The translations under genes were made by a program, and so were the position numbers. A DNA stretch of 64,000 nucleotides. It comes from UBA2040 sp041751955. GTDB lineage: Bacteria > Bacteroidota > Bacteroidia > Flavobacteriales_D > Crocinitomicaceae. The stretch is from assembly GCA_041751955.1 (NCBI GenBank), contig JBGSIB010000002.1, positions 25,877 through 89,876 on the forward strand, read 5' to 3'. Position 1 is the stretch's first letter, and each line of letters begins with the position of its first letter. Below are positions 8,900 through 18,821 of the stretch, piece after piece. The notes below the pieces were generated by a model, which saw only the letters and a program-made list of their open reading frames with translations, ran no database searches and had not been told where the DNA came from.

Positions 8900-10669
8900 A
8901 TGAGCGAAAATAAAAAAGCGGAAAAAAAAGCCAAAAAGAAGTCAAATGTGTCCTTTAAATGGGCGTTCAAAGAGTTTATTTGGCCCAGAAAAAAGATAGT
9001 TGGAGTTGGTCTTTTTCTGATTGTTGTTCGCAGTTTGTCAGGATTAATTTTGCCATTCGCGAGTAAAGAACTACTAGATACTGTCATTCCGAACAAAGAT
9101 TCTGCCTTGCTTTGGAATTTGGTCATTATTGTTGTTGCAGCTATCATTATTCAATCCCTTTCTTCCTTTTCGCTGACACGTTTGCTCAGTGTTGAAGCGC
9201 AGCGTTTGATCTCTAATTTGAGAACGCAAGTTCAACGCAAGCTCCTTTCGCTTCCTATTCGCTTTTTCGATGACAATAAATCAGGTGCATTAGTATCACG
9301 TGTTATGACAGATGTGGAAGGTGTTCGAAATATTGTTGGAACAGGCTTGGTGCAATTGGTTGGAGGAACGTTCACTGCCATTGTTGCGCTTGTTTTACTC
9401 ATCGAAATCAATGCTTGGATGACATTTTTCGTTTTGGTTCCTGTTGCTTTGTTCGCTTTTATCGCTTTGAAAGCCTTTGGTTATATACGTCCTATTTTCA
9501 GAGATCGCGGGAAAATCAATGCTGATGTTACGGGGCGTTTGACCGAAACATTGAATGGTGTTCGCGTCATCAAAGCTTTTAATGCAGAAGAACAAGAAAA
9601 TTTATCTTTTGAAAATGGAGTGGAGAAATTATTTCAAAACGTCAAGAAAAGTTTAACGGCAACGGCTGCGATGTCGAGTTCCGCCACTTTGTTATTGGGA
9701 ATCGCTTCGGCTGGAATAATGGGCATTGGTGGATATTACATGATAGGCGATGCCATGACGAAGGGTGAGTTTCTTCAATTTACTTTGCTTTTAGGTTTCA
9801 TGATTGCGCCGATCGTTCAAATGAGTAATATCGGAAGTCAATTGACGGAAGCAATGGCCGGTTTGGATCGAACGCAAGAATTGATGAACATGAAGGAAGA
9901 GGACGATCCAGAAGTTCGCACCATACAATTGGAAGAAATAAAAGGTGACGTTGTTTTTGACGATGTTCGATTTGCTTATGACGACGATAAAGAAGTTTTG
10001 CACGGCATTTCCTTTGAAGCCAATGCGGGAAGTATCACGGCTTTAGTTGGTTCTTCAGGTTCTGGAAAATCAACGATTGCTGGTTTGGCGGCTACATTTT
10101 TGACACCTGACAGCGGAAAAGTTACCTTGGATGGATTTGATTTGGCAGAAGTAAGTTTGTCCTCTTTCCGAAGAAACCTCGGCGTTGTGTTGCAGGACGA
10201 CTTTTTGTTCCAAGGCACGATCCGCGAAAATATTTTATTCCCTCGTCCCGACGCGACAGAAGAAGAACTACAAATAGCAGTGAAAGGAGCGTATGTAAAT
10301 GAATTCACCGACCGATTTGACGAAGGATTGGATACCGTAATCGGAGAACGAGGCGTGAAATTATCGGGTGGACAGAAACAGAGAATCAGTATAGCGAGAG
10401 CCTTGTTGGCCAATCCGAGAATCATCATTTTGGATGAAGCAACTTCCAATTTAGATACCGAAAGTGAATCTTTCATTCAAAAGAGTTTGCAGACCTTGAT
10501 CAAAAACAGAACCACATTCGTTATCGCTCACCGTTTGAGCACCATTCAACAAGCCGACCAAATTTTGGTGGTGGAACAAGGCAAAATTGTAGAAACGGGC
10601 AAACACGACGAATTGATTGCGAAAAAAGGCAGATACTACGATTTGTATACGGTTCAGAGTCGGATATAG
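8900..10669 (+). CDS. ABC exporter, fused membrane and ATPase domains (MsbA/lipid-exporter type)
   Basis: 589 residues, a half-transporter expected to work as a homodimer. A Lys-rich N-terminus is followed by six membrane helices over about 33-320. The ATPase has Walker A GSSGSGKST at 384-392, the Q-loop near 432, signature LSGGQ at 488-492, Walker B IIILDE at 508-513 and an AHR H-loop near 548, so all key residues are intact. This is the MsbA-like ABC-B family that exports lipids, peptides or drugs; substrate not determinable. It stands alone, convergent with sppA. Confidence 0.85.
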   Translation: MSENKKAEKKAKKKSNVSFKWAFKEFIWPRKKIVGVGLFLIVVRSLSGLILPFASKELLDTVIPNKDSALLWNLVIIVVAAIIIQSLSSFSLTRLLSVEAQRLISNLRTQVQRKLLSLPIRFFDDNKSGALVSRVMTDVEGVRNIVGTGLVQLVGGTFTAIVALVLLIEINAWMTFFVLVPVALFAFIALKAFGYIRPIFRDRGKINADVTGRLTETLNGVRVIKAFNAEEQENLSFENGVEKLFQNVKKSLTATAAMSSSATLLLGIASAGIMGIGGYYMIGDAMTKGEFLQFTLLLGFMIAPIVQMSNIGSQLTEAMAGLDRTQELMNMKEEDDPEVRTIQLEEIKGDVVFDDVRFAYDDDKEVLHGISFEANAGSITALVGSSGSGKSTIAGLAATFLTPDSGKVTLDGFDLAEVSLSSFRRNLGVVLQDDFLFQGTIRENILFPRPDATEEELQIAVKGAYVNEFTDRFDEGLDTVIGERGVKLSGGQKQRISIARALLANPRIIILDEATSNLDTESESFIQKSLQTLIKNRTTFVIAHRLSTIQQADQILVVEQGKIVETGKHDELIAKKGRYYDLYTVQSRI

Positions 10670-10757
10670 GCTTATAAACCGTTGCTCAGCCAAACAGATT
10701 ATCTCAACCGAAACTTATTGAGAAGTTGATTTAAAGACACTGATTACCAATAAAATA

Positions 10758-12563
10758 CTAGCGCACCGTCAATTCGAAAGGCAATCGCATTTGAATCCCC
10801 ATCATGCCTTCAATGTGCAGCCATTGTTCGTAGGATTGCATGAAGACATTTGGCATTTTTTGCGTTTTCACCACGGCTTTTTCTTCTGATTCAGCGATGG
10901 CTTCGGCAATTGCTTCCCATTTGTCGTTTTTGCGCAGAGGATAATAAAGTACACTCATTTTGTCTGAAGAAATTCCAGCAGTTTTTGCAGCGTAACGAAT
11001 GGCATCTTCCAAACCGCCAAGTTCGTCAACCAAACCAATTTTTACAGCATCTTTTCCTGCCCAAACTCTTCCGCGAGCAATTTTGTTCACTTCTTCTTTG
11101 GTCATGTTGCGTCCCTCTGCTACGCGCAAAAGGAAATCATCGTAGATTTCATTGACTTCTCCTTGTATAATTTCCAATTCTTCTGGCGTCAATTTTCGAT
11201 TGGTAGAAAGGGCCTCGTGTTTGTTGGTTGATATTCTGTCAAAAGAAACGCCCAATTTGTTTTCGAACATTTTTCCCGTATAAGGAATCATACCAAAAAC
11301 ACCGATAGATCCCGTAATTGTTGACGGTTCAGCGAATATTTTATAAGCTGGAGCAGAAATATAATATCCGCCAGAAGCGGCTACATCACCCATGGAAACG
11401 ATTACTTTTTTCGTTTTATTGGTCAATTTCACCTCTCGCCAAATCTCGTCACTAGCCAAGGCGCTACCACCTGGACTGTTCACTCGAAGCACAACAATTT
11501 TTATGTTTTTGTTTTCACGAGCAGCTTTCACTTGTTTGCAAATGTCTTTGGACGTTAAACCGTCGCCATCAACTGAAATGTCGCCTTCCGCTAAAATCAC
11601 GGCGATATTGCCTTTTGTTCCTTTCGCTATTTGGTCTCTTTTTACATTTTTACTGGCGAATTTTTCAAAATCAACCATGGCAATTTTCGCGTCAGATTTT
11701 AATCCGAGTTTACCTTTCAGTTCACTCATGACTTCATCGCGGTATTTAGTAGCGTCGAGCAATTTGTATTTCACACCATCCGTTGCGTCTGTAACCAGCA
11801 TTCCATCAGCGATTCTGTCCAATTCTGAAGCTTGAATATTTCTGGATGCAGCGACATCACCTTTGTACACTGACCAGATTGAATTGATGTAGGTTTGCAA
11901 TTGCAAGCGGCTTGAATCACTCATTTTGCTTAAAAAGAATGGTTCAACCGCACTTTTAAAATCGTTATCGCGTCCACGAATGATTTGTACTTCTAGGTCC
12001 AATTTGTCCAAGGTCCCTTTGAAATAAGACATTTCACCTGCTAATCCCATGATTTCGAGGTTACTGCTTGGAAAGCCATATACCGTGTTGGCCGCTGAGG
12101 AAACATAATATTCTTTTTGCGTAATCACCTCACCTGAATTGTATGCAATGGTAAATTTCCCAGATTTTTCAAACGCATCAATTCCGCGACGGATTTCTCT
12201 AGCGGTGGCATAATTGCAGGATAAACCGTCAATTTCGATGTAAAGTCCTTTGATTTTTGGATCTTTCGCAGCAAGTTTTAGTCCTTCTAGAATATCCGCA
12301 AGACCTATTTTGTTGTCCAAGGAAAATGTACTAGGGTTGAATTTCGTACTGGTTCTTTCCGCAATTTGTCCATCTAGTTTCATGTGAAGGACTGAATTGG
12401 CGCCAGGATTAACGGAGGAACTAGATTCACCCATACTTGCGAAGCTTCCAATAATTCCAAAGGTTGCCACCACGAAAATGATGATTCCAATTATCGAAAC
12501 GATAAGTGCTGCCAGAAAACTTGGCCAAAAAATATTTCCGAATCCTACTTTGCTATTGCTCAT
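10758..12563 (-). CDS. sppA: Signal peptide peptidase SppA, 67-kDa type
   Basis: 601 residues from the ATG at 12563 (MSNSKVGFGN). An upstream in-frame extension to 12659 is basic, lacks a signal character and covers the promoter, so it is rejected. One membrane anchor lies at about 13-40, then two tandem SppA/ClpP-like domains. The catalytic dyad is split as in E. coli SppA: Lys203 in DFKSAVEPF of the N-terminal repeat and Ser397 in GDVAASGGY of the C-terminal repeat. It cleaves leftover signal peptides in the inner membrane. Confidence 0.9.
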   Translation of the reverse strand: MSNSKVGFGNIFWPSFLAALIVSIIGIIIFVVATFGIIGSFASMGESSSSVNPGANSVLHMKLDGQIAERTSTKFNPSTFSLDNKIGLADILEGLKLAAKDPKIKGLYIEIDGLSCNYATAREIRRGIDAFEKSGKFTIAYNSGEVITQKEYYVSSAANTVYGFPSSNLEIMGLAGEMSYFKGTLDKLDLEVQIIRGRDNDFKSAVEPFFLSKMSDSSRLQLQTYINSIWSVYKGDVAASRNIQASELDRIADGMLVTDATDGVKYKLLDATKYRDEVMSELKGKLGLKSDAKIAMVDFEKFASKNVKRDQIAKGTKGNIAVILAEGDISVDGDGLTSKDICKQVKAARENKNIKIVVLRVNSPGGSALASDEIWREVKLTNKTKKVIVSMGDVAASGGYYISAPAYKIFAEPSTITGSIGVFGMIPYTGKMFENKLGVSFDRISTNKHEALSTNRKLTPEELEIIQGEVNEIYDDFLLRVAEGRNMTKEEVNKIARGRVWAGKDAVKIGLVDELGGLEDAIRYAAKTAGISSDKMSVLYYPLRKNDKWEAIAEAIAESEEKAVVKTQKMPNVFMQSYEQWLHIEGMMGIQMRLPFELTVR

Positions 12564-12583
12564 GATACTTTGTTTTTGATATT

Positions 12584-12591
12584 CAAATTTA
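12584..12591 (-). promoter_or_regulatory. -7 box TAAATTTG upstream of sppA
   Basis: Exact TAnnTTTG on the minus strand, 20 bases before the chosen sppA ATG. It supports the shorter start, since the longer frame would run through it. No clear -33 TTG is seen at the usual distance. Confidence 0.4.
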
Positions 12592-12734
12592 AGGAATTCC
12601 TTATATGCTGTTTTTTTCTTAACAATTCTTAGGGAGAATGGCGGTCTTTTTGATTGCAATAATGCTATGAAAGATTATTTTTTTCTCTTACAAAATTGCG
12701 TTTCTTTGTATGAATATATATCTAATTGAATCGC

Positions 12735-15104
12735 ATGAAAAGCATTTTTTTAAGTCTCCTTTTTTTAACTTTTAGCACTTTCATTTCTGCACAAGAATAC
12801 TCACGGGTTAAAGTAAATACCGACGAAGCGGGTATTCAGCTTATGAGCCAACTTGGTTTGGCTGTCGATCACGGAGAACACAAAAGAGGTTATTTTTTCA
12901 TTTCAGATTTTTCTTCAGAAGAAATCTCTTTGTTGCGCGAGCACAATTTCGATATTGAAATATTGATTACAGACGTAAAAGAACATTATGTGAATCAAAA
13001 CAAGAATTTAGAATTAGAAACGAAAAATGCGGTTTGTTTACCAAATGCATCCAATACGTATGACCCGACGATTCCTGATAATTTTCAATTGGGTAGCATG
13101 GGTGGATTTTACACCTATCAAGAAATGCTGGATAATTTAGATTCCATGCAGGCACTGTACCCGAATTTGATTTCATTTCGAGCACCAATCGATACTTTTC
13201 AAACCATAGAAAGTCGTCCTATCTATTGGGTCCGCATTTCCGACAATCCAACTATTGATGAAGCGAATGAAAAAGAAGTTTTGTATTCGGCTGTTCATCA
13301 TGCACGTGAACCGAACTCGATGACAGCGACCATTTTTTATATGTGGTATTTGCTGGAAAATTATGCTGGCTCTTCTGAAATTCAATATTTGGTCGATAAT
13401 ACGGAGATGTATTTCGTTCCCTGCGTTAATCCAGATGGATATTTGTACAATGAGAGCACTGATCCAAATGGTGGTGGGATGCACAGAAAAAATCGACGTG
13501 ACGTAGGTACTTTTAATAAAGGTGTTGATTTGAATCGCAATTACTCCTATGGTTGGGGAACAACAGGGGTTAGTTTTAATCTTAATAATGATACGTATCC
13601 AGGAACGGGTCCTTTTTCAGAACCAGAAACGCAGGCTATGAAATGGTTTTGCGAAAATCATGAGTTTAAATTGGCTTTTAACGCCCATACGTATAGCGAC
13701 GATATCCTTTTTCCTATTGGAACAACGACAAGTGAATTTGCAGTAGATCACAATTATTTCGATCGTTTTACAGGATACATGGTTCATTACAATGGTTATA
13801 CGAATATGAAATCCTCATCGCTTTATGAAGCTTCGGGTGATTCAGATGATTACATGTATAAGTCGGATTTATCAGTAAAACCGAAAATATTGGCCATGAC
13901 GCCAGAAATCGGGACGGCATCGGAAGGATTTTGGCCACCGGTTAACAAAATCATTCCGAATTCTGTCAACATGCTTTTTCCGAATTTAATGTTGTCGCAC
14001 ATCGCACATCGTTATTTGATAGTTGAAGATCAGGATCCGCAAAGATTGGCCAGTGCAACGGCGAATTTCAATCATGTAGCAGAAAGAATTGGTTTGGATA
14101 CTGGGGCAGTTATTGTTCAAATTCAACCCTTACAAAACATAGCAACTATTAGCGGACCTTTGACATACGATTTGGCCCAAATCACTCCGCAAGCTGGCGT
14201 GTTTAGTTACACACTTTCCTCAGGAATTGCCATTAATGACACGGTGAAATATGTACTAGAAACCCTTTATCCGAATTGGACACACCGTGATACGATTATC
14301 AAATTATTTGGAACCTATCCTGTTTTAATCGCAGATGATGCGTCAACGCCAGGTTTGTGGTCTGGAAACTGGACAACTGAAGGACATACTGTCTTTTCAC
14401 CGTCTCAGGCCTACAGCGATTCTGAATCGGGAAGCAACCCTACAAATTACACCAACAATGCCGATAAAATTTTCACTTTTAATACGGATATAGATTTGAC
14501 GAATGCGACATATGCCGACGTCAGTTTTTATGCAAAGTGGGAAATTGAAGCCGATTACGACTTTTGCCAGTTTCAAGTTTCTATCGATGGAGGAAACAGT
14601 TGGATAGGACAGTGCGGACTTTATACTGTTCCGGGTGTTGGCGGAAATGGTTCTGTTCAACCGAATGGAAAACCCGTTTATGAAGGAACAAAAGATTGGG
14701 TTCGCGAAGAAATTTCTTTATCTGACTATTTAGGCGAAACGATTAAAGTTAGATTTCAACTTCGATCAGACGGTGGTGTGAATATGGATGGTTTTTATTT
14801 TGATGATTTCACGGTTCACAAAGGTATTTCCGGCATTGGACTGGAAGAGAAAGACCTTTATTTCACGGTATATCCAAATCCAACGAAGGAGAGTTTTATG
14901 ATTACCTCTAGCGACAATCTTTATGGTTATCAATTTTCAATTCTGGATATCAACGGAAAAACCATCAAAACAGAAAAAATCGACAAGGTAACTAGTGAAT
15001 GGAAGGTGAATACGAGTGAATTTGCCAATGGAATATATACGATAGTTTTGAGCCAGCCAAATTTTGAGGGTGTTTCTCAGCAGCGATTAGTATTGATTAA
15101 ATAA
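12735..15104 (+). CDS. Secreted zinc carboxypeptidase (M14) with T9SS sorting domain
   Basis: 789 residues from ATG 12735; a TTG at 12726 in the same frame is less likely. A signal peptide ends at FISAQ. The M14 domain (about 120-430) has the zinc ligands HHAREP (HxxE) and the later His in FNAHTYSDD, the substrate-binding block DLNRNYSYGWG, and the catalytic Glu in MTPEIGT. Beta-sandwich modules follow, one ending MDGFYFDDFTVH as in MAM/immune-inhibitor-like domains. The C-terminal ~75 residues are a T9SS type A sorting domain beginning YPNPTKESF. It is therefore an exported, cell-surface or released peptidase. Confidence 0.88.
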   Translation: MKSIFLSLLFLTFSTFISAQEYSRVKVNTDEAGIQLMSQLGLAVDHGEHKRGYFFISDFSSEEISLLREHNFDIEILITDVKEHYVNQNKNLELETKNAVCLPNASNTYDPTIPDNFQLGSMGGFYTYQEMLDNLDSMQALYPNLISFRAPIDTFQTIESRPIYWVRISDNPTIDEANEKEVLYSAVHHAREPNSMTATIFYMWYLLENYAGSSEIQYLVDNTEMYFVPCVNPDGYLYNESTDPNGGGMHRKNRRDVGTFNKGVDLNRNYSYGWGTTGVSFNLNNDTYPGTGPFSEPETQAMKWFCENHEFKLAFNAHTYSDDILFPIGTTTSEFAVDHNYFDRFTGYMVHYNGYTNMKSSSLYEASGDSDDYMYKSDLSVKPKILAMTPEIGTASEGFWPPVNKIIPNSVNMLFPNLMLSHIAHRYLIVEDQDPQRLASATANFNHVAERIGLDTGAVIVQIQPLQNIATISGPLTYDLAQITPQAGVFSYTLSSGIAINDTVKYVLETLYPNWTHRDTIIKLFGTYPVLIADDASTPGLWSGNWTTEGHTVFSPSQAYSDSESGSNPTNYTNNADKIFTFNTDIDLTNATYADVSFYAKWEIEADYDFCQFQVSIDGGNSWIGQCGLYTVPGVGGNGSVQPNGKPVYEGTKDWVREEISLSDYLGETIKVRFQLRSDGGVNMDGFYFDDFTVHKGISGIGLEEKDLYFTVYPNPTKESFMITSSDNLYGYQFSILDINGKTIKTEKIDKVTSEWKVNTSEFANGIYTIVLSQPNFEGVSQQRLVLIK

Positions 15105-15167
15105 TGTTTACCTTTTACAGTTTTATCGTTTATATTTATTGAAAATTTGAACCTAAATTACTCTAAC

Positions 15168-15590
15168 ATGAAAAAAAATGTTTTCTTTTCGATTCTGATT
15201 CTATTTGTATCATTAACTGCTTGTAATAAAGATCAACGAACTAGTCGTCAGTTGGATGGTGAGTGGAATATGTTGACGTATTATGATGAACCTGTTGTGG
15301 CACCTGAGAAAGGAATTTTAACCTTAATAAAAGGTAAAAATGGGACGGGCGAAGGTTCTTTTATTTATACCATATCTTATGACAATAATGGAACTACGGA
15401 AACAGAAACGTATGCTGATGCGATTGGTTATACGATTCGCGACGGCCGGATGACTATTTCGCCAAAAGGGAGTCTTTTTTCTTCGAGTTACGGTTATTTG
15501 CAGGATGCTTTTACCATTCAAGATGCGACAAAAACTCGAATGGTTTTAATTGTTAGCTTTGGCAAATCAACAGTTTTTGAAAAGAAATAA
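15168..15590 (+). CDS. Small lipoprotein, lipocalin-like
   Basis: 140 residues from ATG 15168; the upstream TTG at 15147 would precede the signal peptide. The signal MKKNVFFSILILFVSLTAC ends in a lipobox with Cys at position 19. The mature part has the QLDGEWNMLTYYDEP start and short strands typical of Bacteroidota lipocalin-like lipoproteins. Function unknown. It follows the carboxypeptidase by 63 bases on the same strand and is 5 bases from the convergent menC stop. Confidence 0.65.
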   Translation: MKKNVFFSILILFVSLTACNKDQRTSRQLDGEWNMLTYYDEPVVAPEKGILTLIKGKNGTGEGSFIYTISYDNNGTTETETYADAIGYTIRDGRMTISPKGSLFSSSYGYLQDAFTIQDATKTRMVLIVSFGKSTVFEKK

Positions 15591-15595
15591 CAAGT

Positions 15596-16669
15596 TTAAA
15601 TATCGTAGAAAATAAATCCGTTTTCTACTTTTAGTTTAGATTCAATATTATTTATGTACAAACTTCCAGTTCCCAATCCATGGTGTTTGTTGATGGGGAA
15701 AGTTGAGGTGTATTGGGCGATACATGCCAATCCTACGTTCGATTCCAAGGCAGAAGTCATCCACCAAGCGATATTGCGTACTTCGGCGAGTTGTATCCAT
15801 TCTTGGCAAGAGAGCAATCCACCGTGCAGACTCGGTTTTAGAATGATGTATTGCGGTTTGATTTTATCCAATAAAGCCTTTTTAACTTCGGTGGAATGGA
15901 TGCCGATTAATTCCTCGTCCAAAGCAATGGGAATGATATTTTCAGCACACAAAGTAGCCATAAGTTCGTGTTGACCGGGAGCAATGGGTTGTTCAATGGA
16001 ATGAATCCCATATTTTGAAAGCGCCTTGAGTTTTTCCCTGACATTTGATTCTGAAAAAGCACCGTTTGCATCTACGCGAAGAATCATTTCTTCAGGAGAA
16101 TGCTTAACCCGAAAATCTTCTAAGATTTCTATTTCCGTGGCAAAATCAATCGCTCCGACTTTCATCTTGATGCAATCAAAACCTTGTTCTGCCTTTTCAT
16201 GCATTTGTGCGCACATGAAGGTCATGCTTCCCATCCAAACCAATCCGTTGATAGGAATTTTTGCTTTTCCTCGCGTGAAGGCTGTGTCAAAAAACACTTC
16301 ATTTTCTCCGCTCGCCCAATTGAGTAAGGCTGTTTCAAATCCGAAAATAAGGGAAGGATATTGTCCAAAATTTGCATAAATCGACGTTTCTGCTCGAACA
16401 GCTTCTAGAAGGGCTATTTCCTTCAAATGACGTAGCGACTGAAAATCAATTTTCTCAAGAGCTGATTTGAATGTATCCAAAAGTTCTTCGTACTGTTTTT
16501 TACTTTCGAAATCTGGTGACAATCTCGCGATGATGCTACATTCTCCAATTCCCTTTTTACCTGCGAAATCCAATGCTAAAAACCAGGCGTGTTTTTCCGT
16601 TAAAATACCTCTCGATGTTCCACTAGGCGTTTTGAATTGAAAGACTTTATGTTGGAAAGAAAGGGACAC
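15596..16669 (-). CDS. menC: o-Succinylbenzoate synthase (enolase superfamily)
   Basis: 357 residues. Enolase-superfamily barrel motifs are in order: the KxK lysine block IKMKVGAIDF, metal ligands in RVDANGAFS, SIEQPI and ALDEELIG, and the second catalytic Lys in ILKPSLHGG. The sequence alone would also fit a dipeptide epimerase or muconate cycloisomerase. Its position 18 bases after menA on the same strand points to menaquinone synthesis, where MenC dehydrates SHCHC to o-succinylbenzoate. Confidence 0.82.
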   Translation of the reverse strand: MSLSFQHKVFQFKTPSGTSRGILTEKHAWFLALDFAGKKGIGECSIIARLSPDFESKKQYEELLDTFKSALEKIDFQSLRHLKEIALLEAVRAETSIYANFGQYPSLIFGFETALLNWASGENEVFFDTAFTRGKAKIPINGLVWMGSMTFMCAQMHEKAEQGFDCIKMKVGAIDFATEIEILEDFRVKHSPEEMILRVDANGAFSESNVREKLKALSKYGIHSIEQPIAPGQHELMATLCAENIIPIALDEELIGIHSTEVKKALLDKIKPQYIILKPSLHGGLLSCQEWIQLAEVRNIAWWMTSALESNVGLACIAQYTSTFPINKHHGLGTGSLYINNIESKLKVENGFIFYDI

Positions 16670-16687
16670 TGTAAGTTCAGAAAATGA

Positions 16688-17623
16688 TTAGTTGAATAAT
16701 CGCACAAAAGCATGTGCAAGATCGAATTTGATATTGATGAGAACACCAAAAAGTATGGCGATGGCAAAAGTATTTAAAGCGACTTTTTTCAATTCTGGAT
16801 CCAATTTGGCAGGCTCTTCTACTTCCAGAACACGCTTCAGGTGAAAGAGGAGAGGAATGAGCACGAAAATCATCCACAAGCCATTTTTTCCAAACCAAAG
16901 TGCCGAATATGTGAAGGCAAAGCAGGCAATCAAAATCAAGGAGGTGTGATAAACGCGCGCATTTTCGTAGCCCATTTTGACCACCATGGTTCTTTTATTT
17001 GAGCTGGCATCATTCACCGAATCGCGCATGTTGTTGAGGTTGAGAACGGCTGTACTTAATAATCCTATGCCAATTGCTGGTGGAATGATTTGCCAGTAAA
17101 AAACGGGTGCATACAATCCGTAGACGCCGATGACGCTGACCAGTCCGAAAAATATAAAAACAAAAATATCTCCTAAACCGTTGTATCCGTAAGCTTTTTT
17201 GCCCAAAGTGTACATCATAGCTGCCAAAACAGCACCAATACCTAGAAAAACATACAGCCAAATTTTACCCGAAGTCATGGCACTTCCAGAAAAGTAAATC
17301 AACAATCCTGCTGAAATAAGACTGAGACTCGCAAAGAGGCTGACGGCATTTTTCATGGATTTTGCCGAAATGGCTCCAGTCTGTGTAGCGCGAGCTGGTC
17401 CGACTCTGTTTTCATTGTCCGTGCCTTTTAGGTGGTCACCTAAATCGTTGGCTAAATTGGAAAGAATTTGCAGGAAAATAGTCGTAAATAGACTGAGAAT
17501 GAAAATCTTTGTATCCCAATAGCCTAGAGAATTTGCGATGGCGGAACCCAGAATTATTCCGGAGAGAGAAAGCGGCAAGGTGCGCAAACGAAATGCTTCA
17601 AGCCAAACTTTTAGATTTTGCAT
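16688..17623 (-). CDS. menA: 1,4-Dihydroxy-2-naphthoate polyprenyltransferase (UbiA family)
   Basis: 311 residues from ATG 17623 (MQNLKVWLEA); a TTG two codons upstream is ignored. About eight or nine membrane helices. The two Asp-rich prenyl-diphosphate/Mg motifs of UbiA enzymes are present: NLANDLGDHLKGTDNENR followed by VGPARA, and the second block NNMRDSVNDASSNKRT. MenA attaches the polyprenyl chain to DHNA in the inner membrane. It forms a menA-menC operon and is divergent from the nitronate monooxygenase gene across a 238-base region with an inverted repeat. Confidence 0.88.
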   Translation of the reverse strand: MQNLKVWLEAFRLRTLPLSLSGIILGSAIANSLGYWDTKIFILSLFTTIFLQILSNLANDLGDHLKGTDNENRVGPARATQTGAISAKSMKNAVSLFASLSLISAGLLIYFSGSAMTSGKIWLYVFLGIGAVLAAMMYTLGKKAYGYNGLGDIFVFIFFGLVSVIGVYGLYAPVFYWQIIPPAIGIGLLSTAVLNLNNMRDSVNDASSNKRTMVVKMGYENARVYHTSLILIACFAFTYSALWFGKNGLWMIFVLIPLLFHLKRVLEVEEPAKLDPELKKVALNTFAIAILFGVLINIKFDLAHAFVRLFN

Positions 17624-17648
17624 GAGCAAATTTACGGATTATGTGCAT

Positions 17649-17787
17649 ATGGAACGCGGATTGGGCTGATGTTGCTGATTTTACGGATTTTTTTTGTTTA
17701 AATTGAACACAAATTGTCTGTTTTTACTGCAGGTTCAGTTATAGTTCAAAAGAAACATCCGTCTCATCCGCTTAATCCGTGTTCCAT
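17649..17787. repeat. Inverted repeat pair in the menA/nitronate monooxygenase intergenic region
   Basis: Two 23-base arms (17649-17671 and 17765-17787) are imperfect inverted copies, 18 of 23 matching, of a sequence beginning ATGGAACRCGGATT. They are separated by 93 bases of AT-rich DNA. It looks like a dispersed intergenic palindromic element rather than a terminator, because it lies between divergent genes. Confidence 0.55.
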
Positions 17788-17813
17788 TACATTCCATTTT
17801 CATACTCGAAATG

Positions 17814-17844
17814 TTGACTTCTTGGATTAATTTTATTATGTTTG
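17814..17844 (+). promoter_or_regulatory. Bacteroidota-type promoter for the nitronate monooxygenase operon
   Basis: TTG at 17814-17816, a 20-base spacer, then TATGTTTG at 17837-17844, matching TTG / TAnnTTTG. It ends 17 bases before the ATG at 17862. Confidence 0.6.
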
Positions 17845-17861
17845 CATAGTAAATTTCTCTT

Positions 17862-18821
17862 ATGACACGTCCCGCACTTTGTGAATTATTGAATATTGAT
17901 TTTCCTGTGATCATGGCACCTATGTTTCTGGTTTCCAATGAAAAGATGACGATTGAAGCTGTAAAATCTGGTATAACTGGAGCCATTCCAGCGTTGAATT
18001 ATAGGTCGACGGATGAGTTGCGAAAAGCGATTCAAAACATCAAATCACAAGTCGATGGTCCATTTGGTATCAATCTGATTGTGAACCAATCCAACTTTCT
18101 ATACAAGGAACAACTAAAGGTTTGTTGCGAGGAAAAAGTGGCGTTTATTATCACTTCGTTGGGTTCGCCGGAAGAAACAATCCGTGAGGCACACAAGGTG
18201 GGAACGAAAGTTTTTTGTGATGTCACTGATTTGAAATATGCGCAAAAAGTGGAGTCATTGGGTGCGGATGCGCTGATAGCCGTGAACAAAGAAGCGGGAG
18301 GACACGCTGGAAAAATTCCGATGAACGAATTGGTTCCTATGCTTGTGGAGAATTGTAAAATTCCAGTTTTATCGGCTGGAGGAATTGGTACGGGTCAGGA
18401 ATTGAAAGGAATTATTGAAAAAGGAGCCGCTGGTATTTCGATGGGAAGTATTTTCATTGCTACGGAAGAAGCTCCGGTTTCTCAGGAATACAAACAAGCT
18501 TGCGTTGATTATGGAGCAAAAGATATTGTGATGACAACCAAACTTTCTGGAACGCCTTGTACAGTTATTCAAACGCCTTATGTCGAGAAAATTGGAACTA
18601 AACAAAACTGGTTAGAACGCTTTTTGAACAAGAACAAACGGGTGAAAAAATGGATCAAAGCTTTCACTTTTTTCAAGGGAATGAAGTCTTTGCAAAAAGC
18701 GGCATTCAGTTCTACATACAAAACAGTTTGGTGCGCAGGTCCGAGCATAGAGCACGTAAAAAGCATAAGAAAAGTATCTGAAATTGTCGAACAACTTAAA
18801 GCAGAATACAATGGCCAATAA
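17862..18821 (+). CDS. Nitronate monooxygenase (2-nitropropane dioxygenase family)
   Basis: 319 residues forming an FMN-binding TIM barrel. The start LNIDFPVIMAPMFLVSNEKM is typical of NMO, with the EAGGHAG loop around the catalytic His and the FMN phosphate-binding block SAGGIGTGQEL, then GAAGISMGSIFIATEEAP. It oxidises nitronates with O2. Some homologs are misannotated as enoyl-ACP reductase FabK, so FabK-like activity cannot be excluded. The stop overlaps the start of the next gene by 11 bases, so the two are translationally coupled. Confidence 0.82.
   Translation: MTRPALCELLNIDFPVIMAPMFLVSNEKMTIEAVKSGITGAIPALNYRSTDELRKAIQNIKSQVDGPFGINLIVNQSNFLYKEQLKVCCEEKVAFIITSLGSPEETIREAHKVGTKVFCDVTDLKYAQKVESLGADALIAVNKEAGGHAGKIPMNELVPMLVENCKIPVLSAGGIGTGQELKGIIEKGAAGISMGSIFIATEEAPVSQEYKQACVDYGAKDIVMTTKLSGTPCTVIQTPYVEKIGTKQNWLERFLNKNKRVKKWIKAFTFFKGMKSLQKAAFSSTYKTVWCAGPSIEHVKSIRKVSEIVEQLKAEYNGQ

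Noticed and set aside
12564..12659. N-terminal extension of sppA
   Set aside because: Covers a -7 box and has no membrane or signal character; the ATG at 12563 fits better.
17627..17634. TAAATTTG box (minus strand) as menA promoter
   Set aside because: It ends 3 bases before the ATG, so a transcript from it would start inside the gene.
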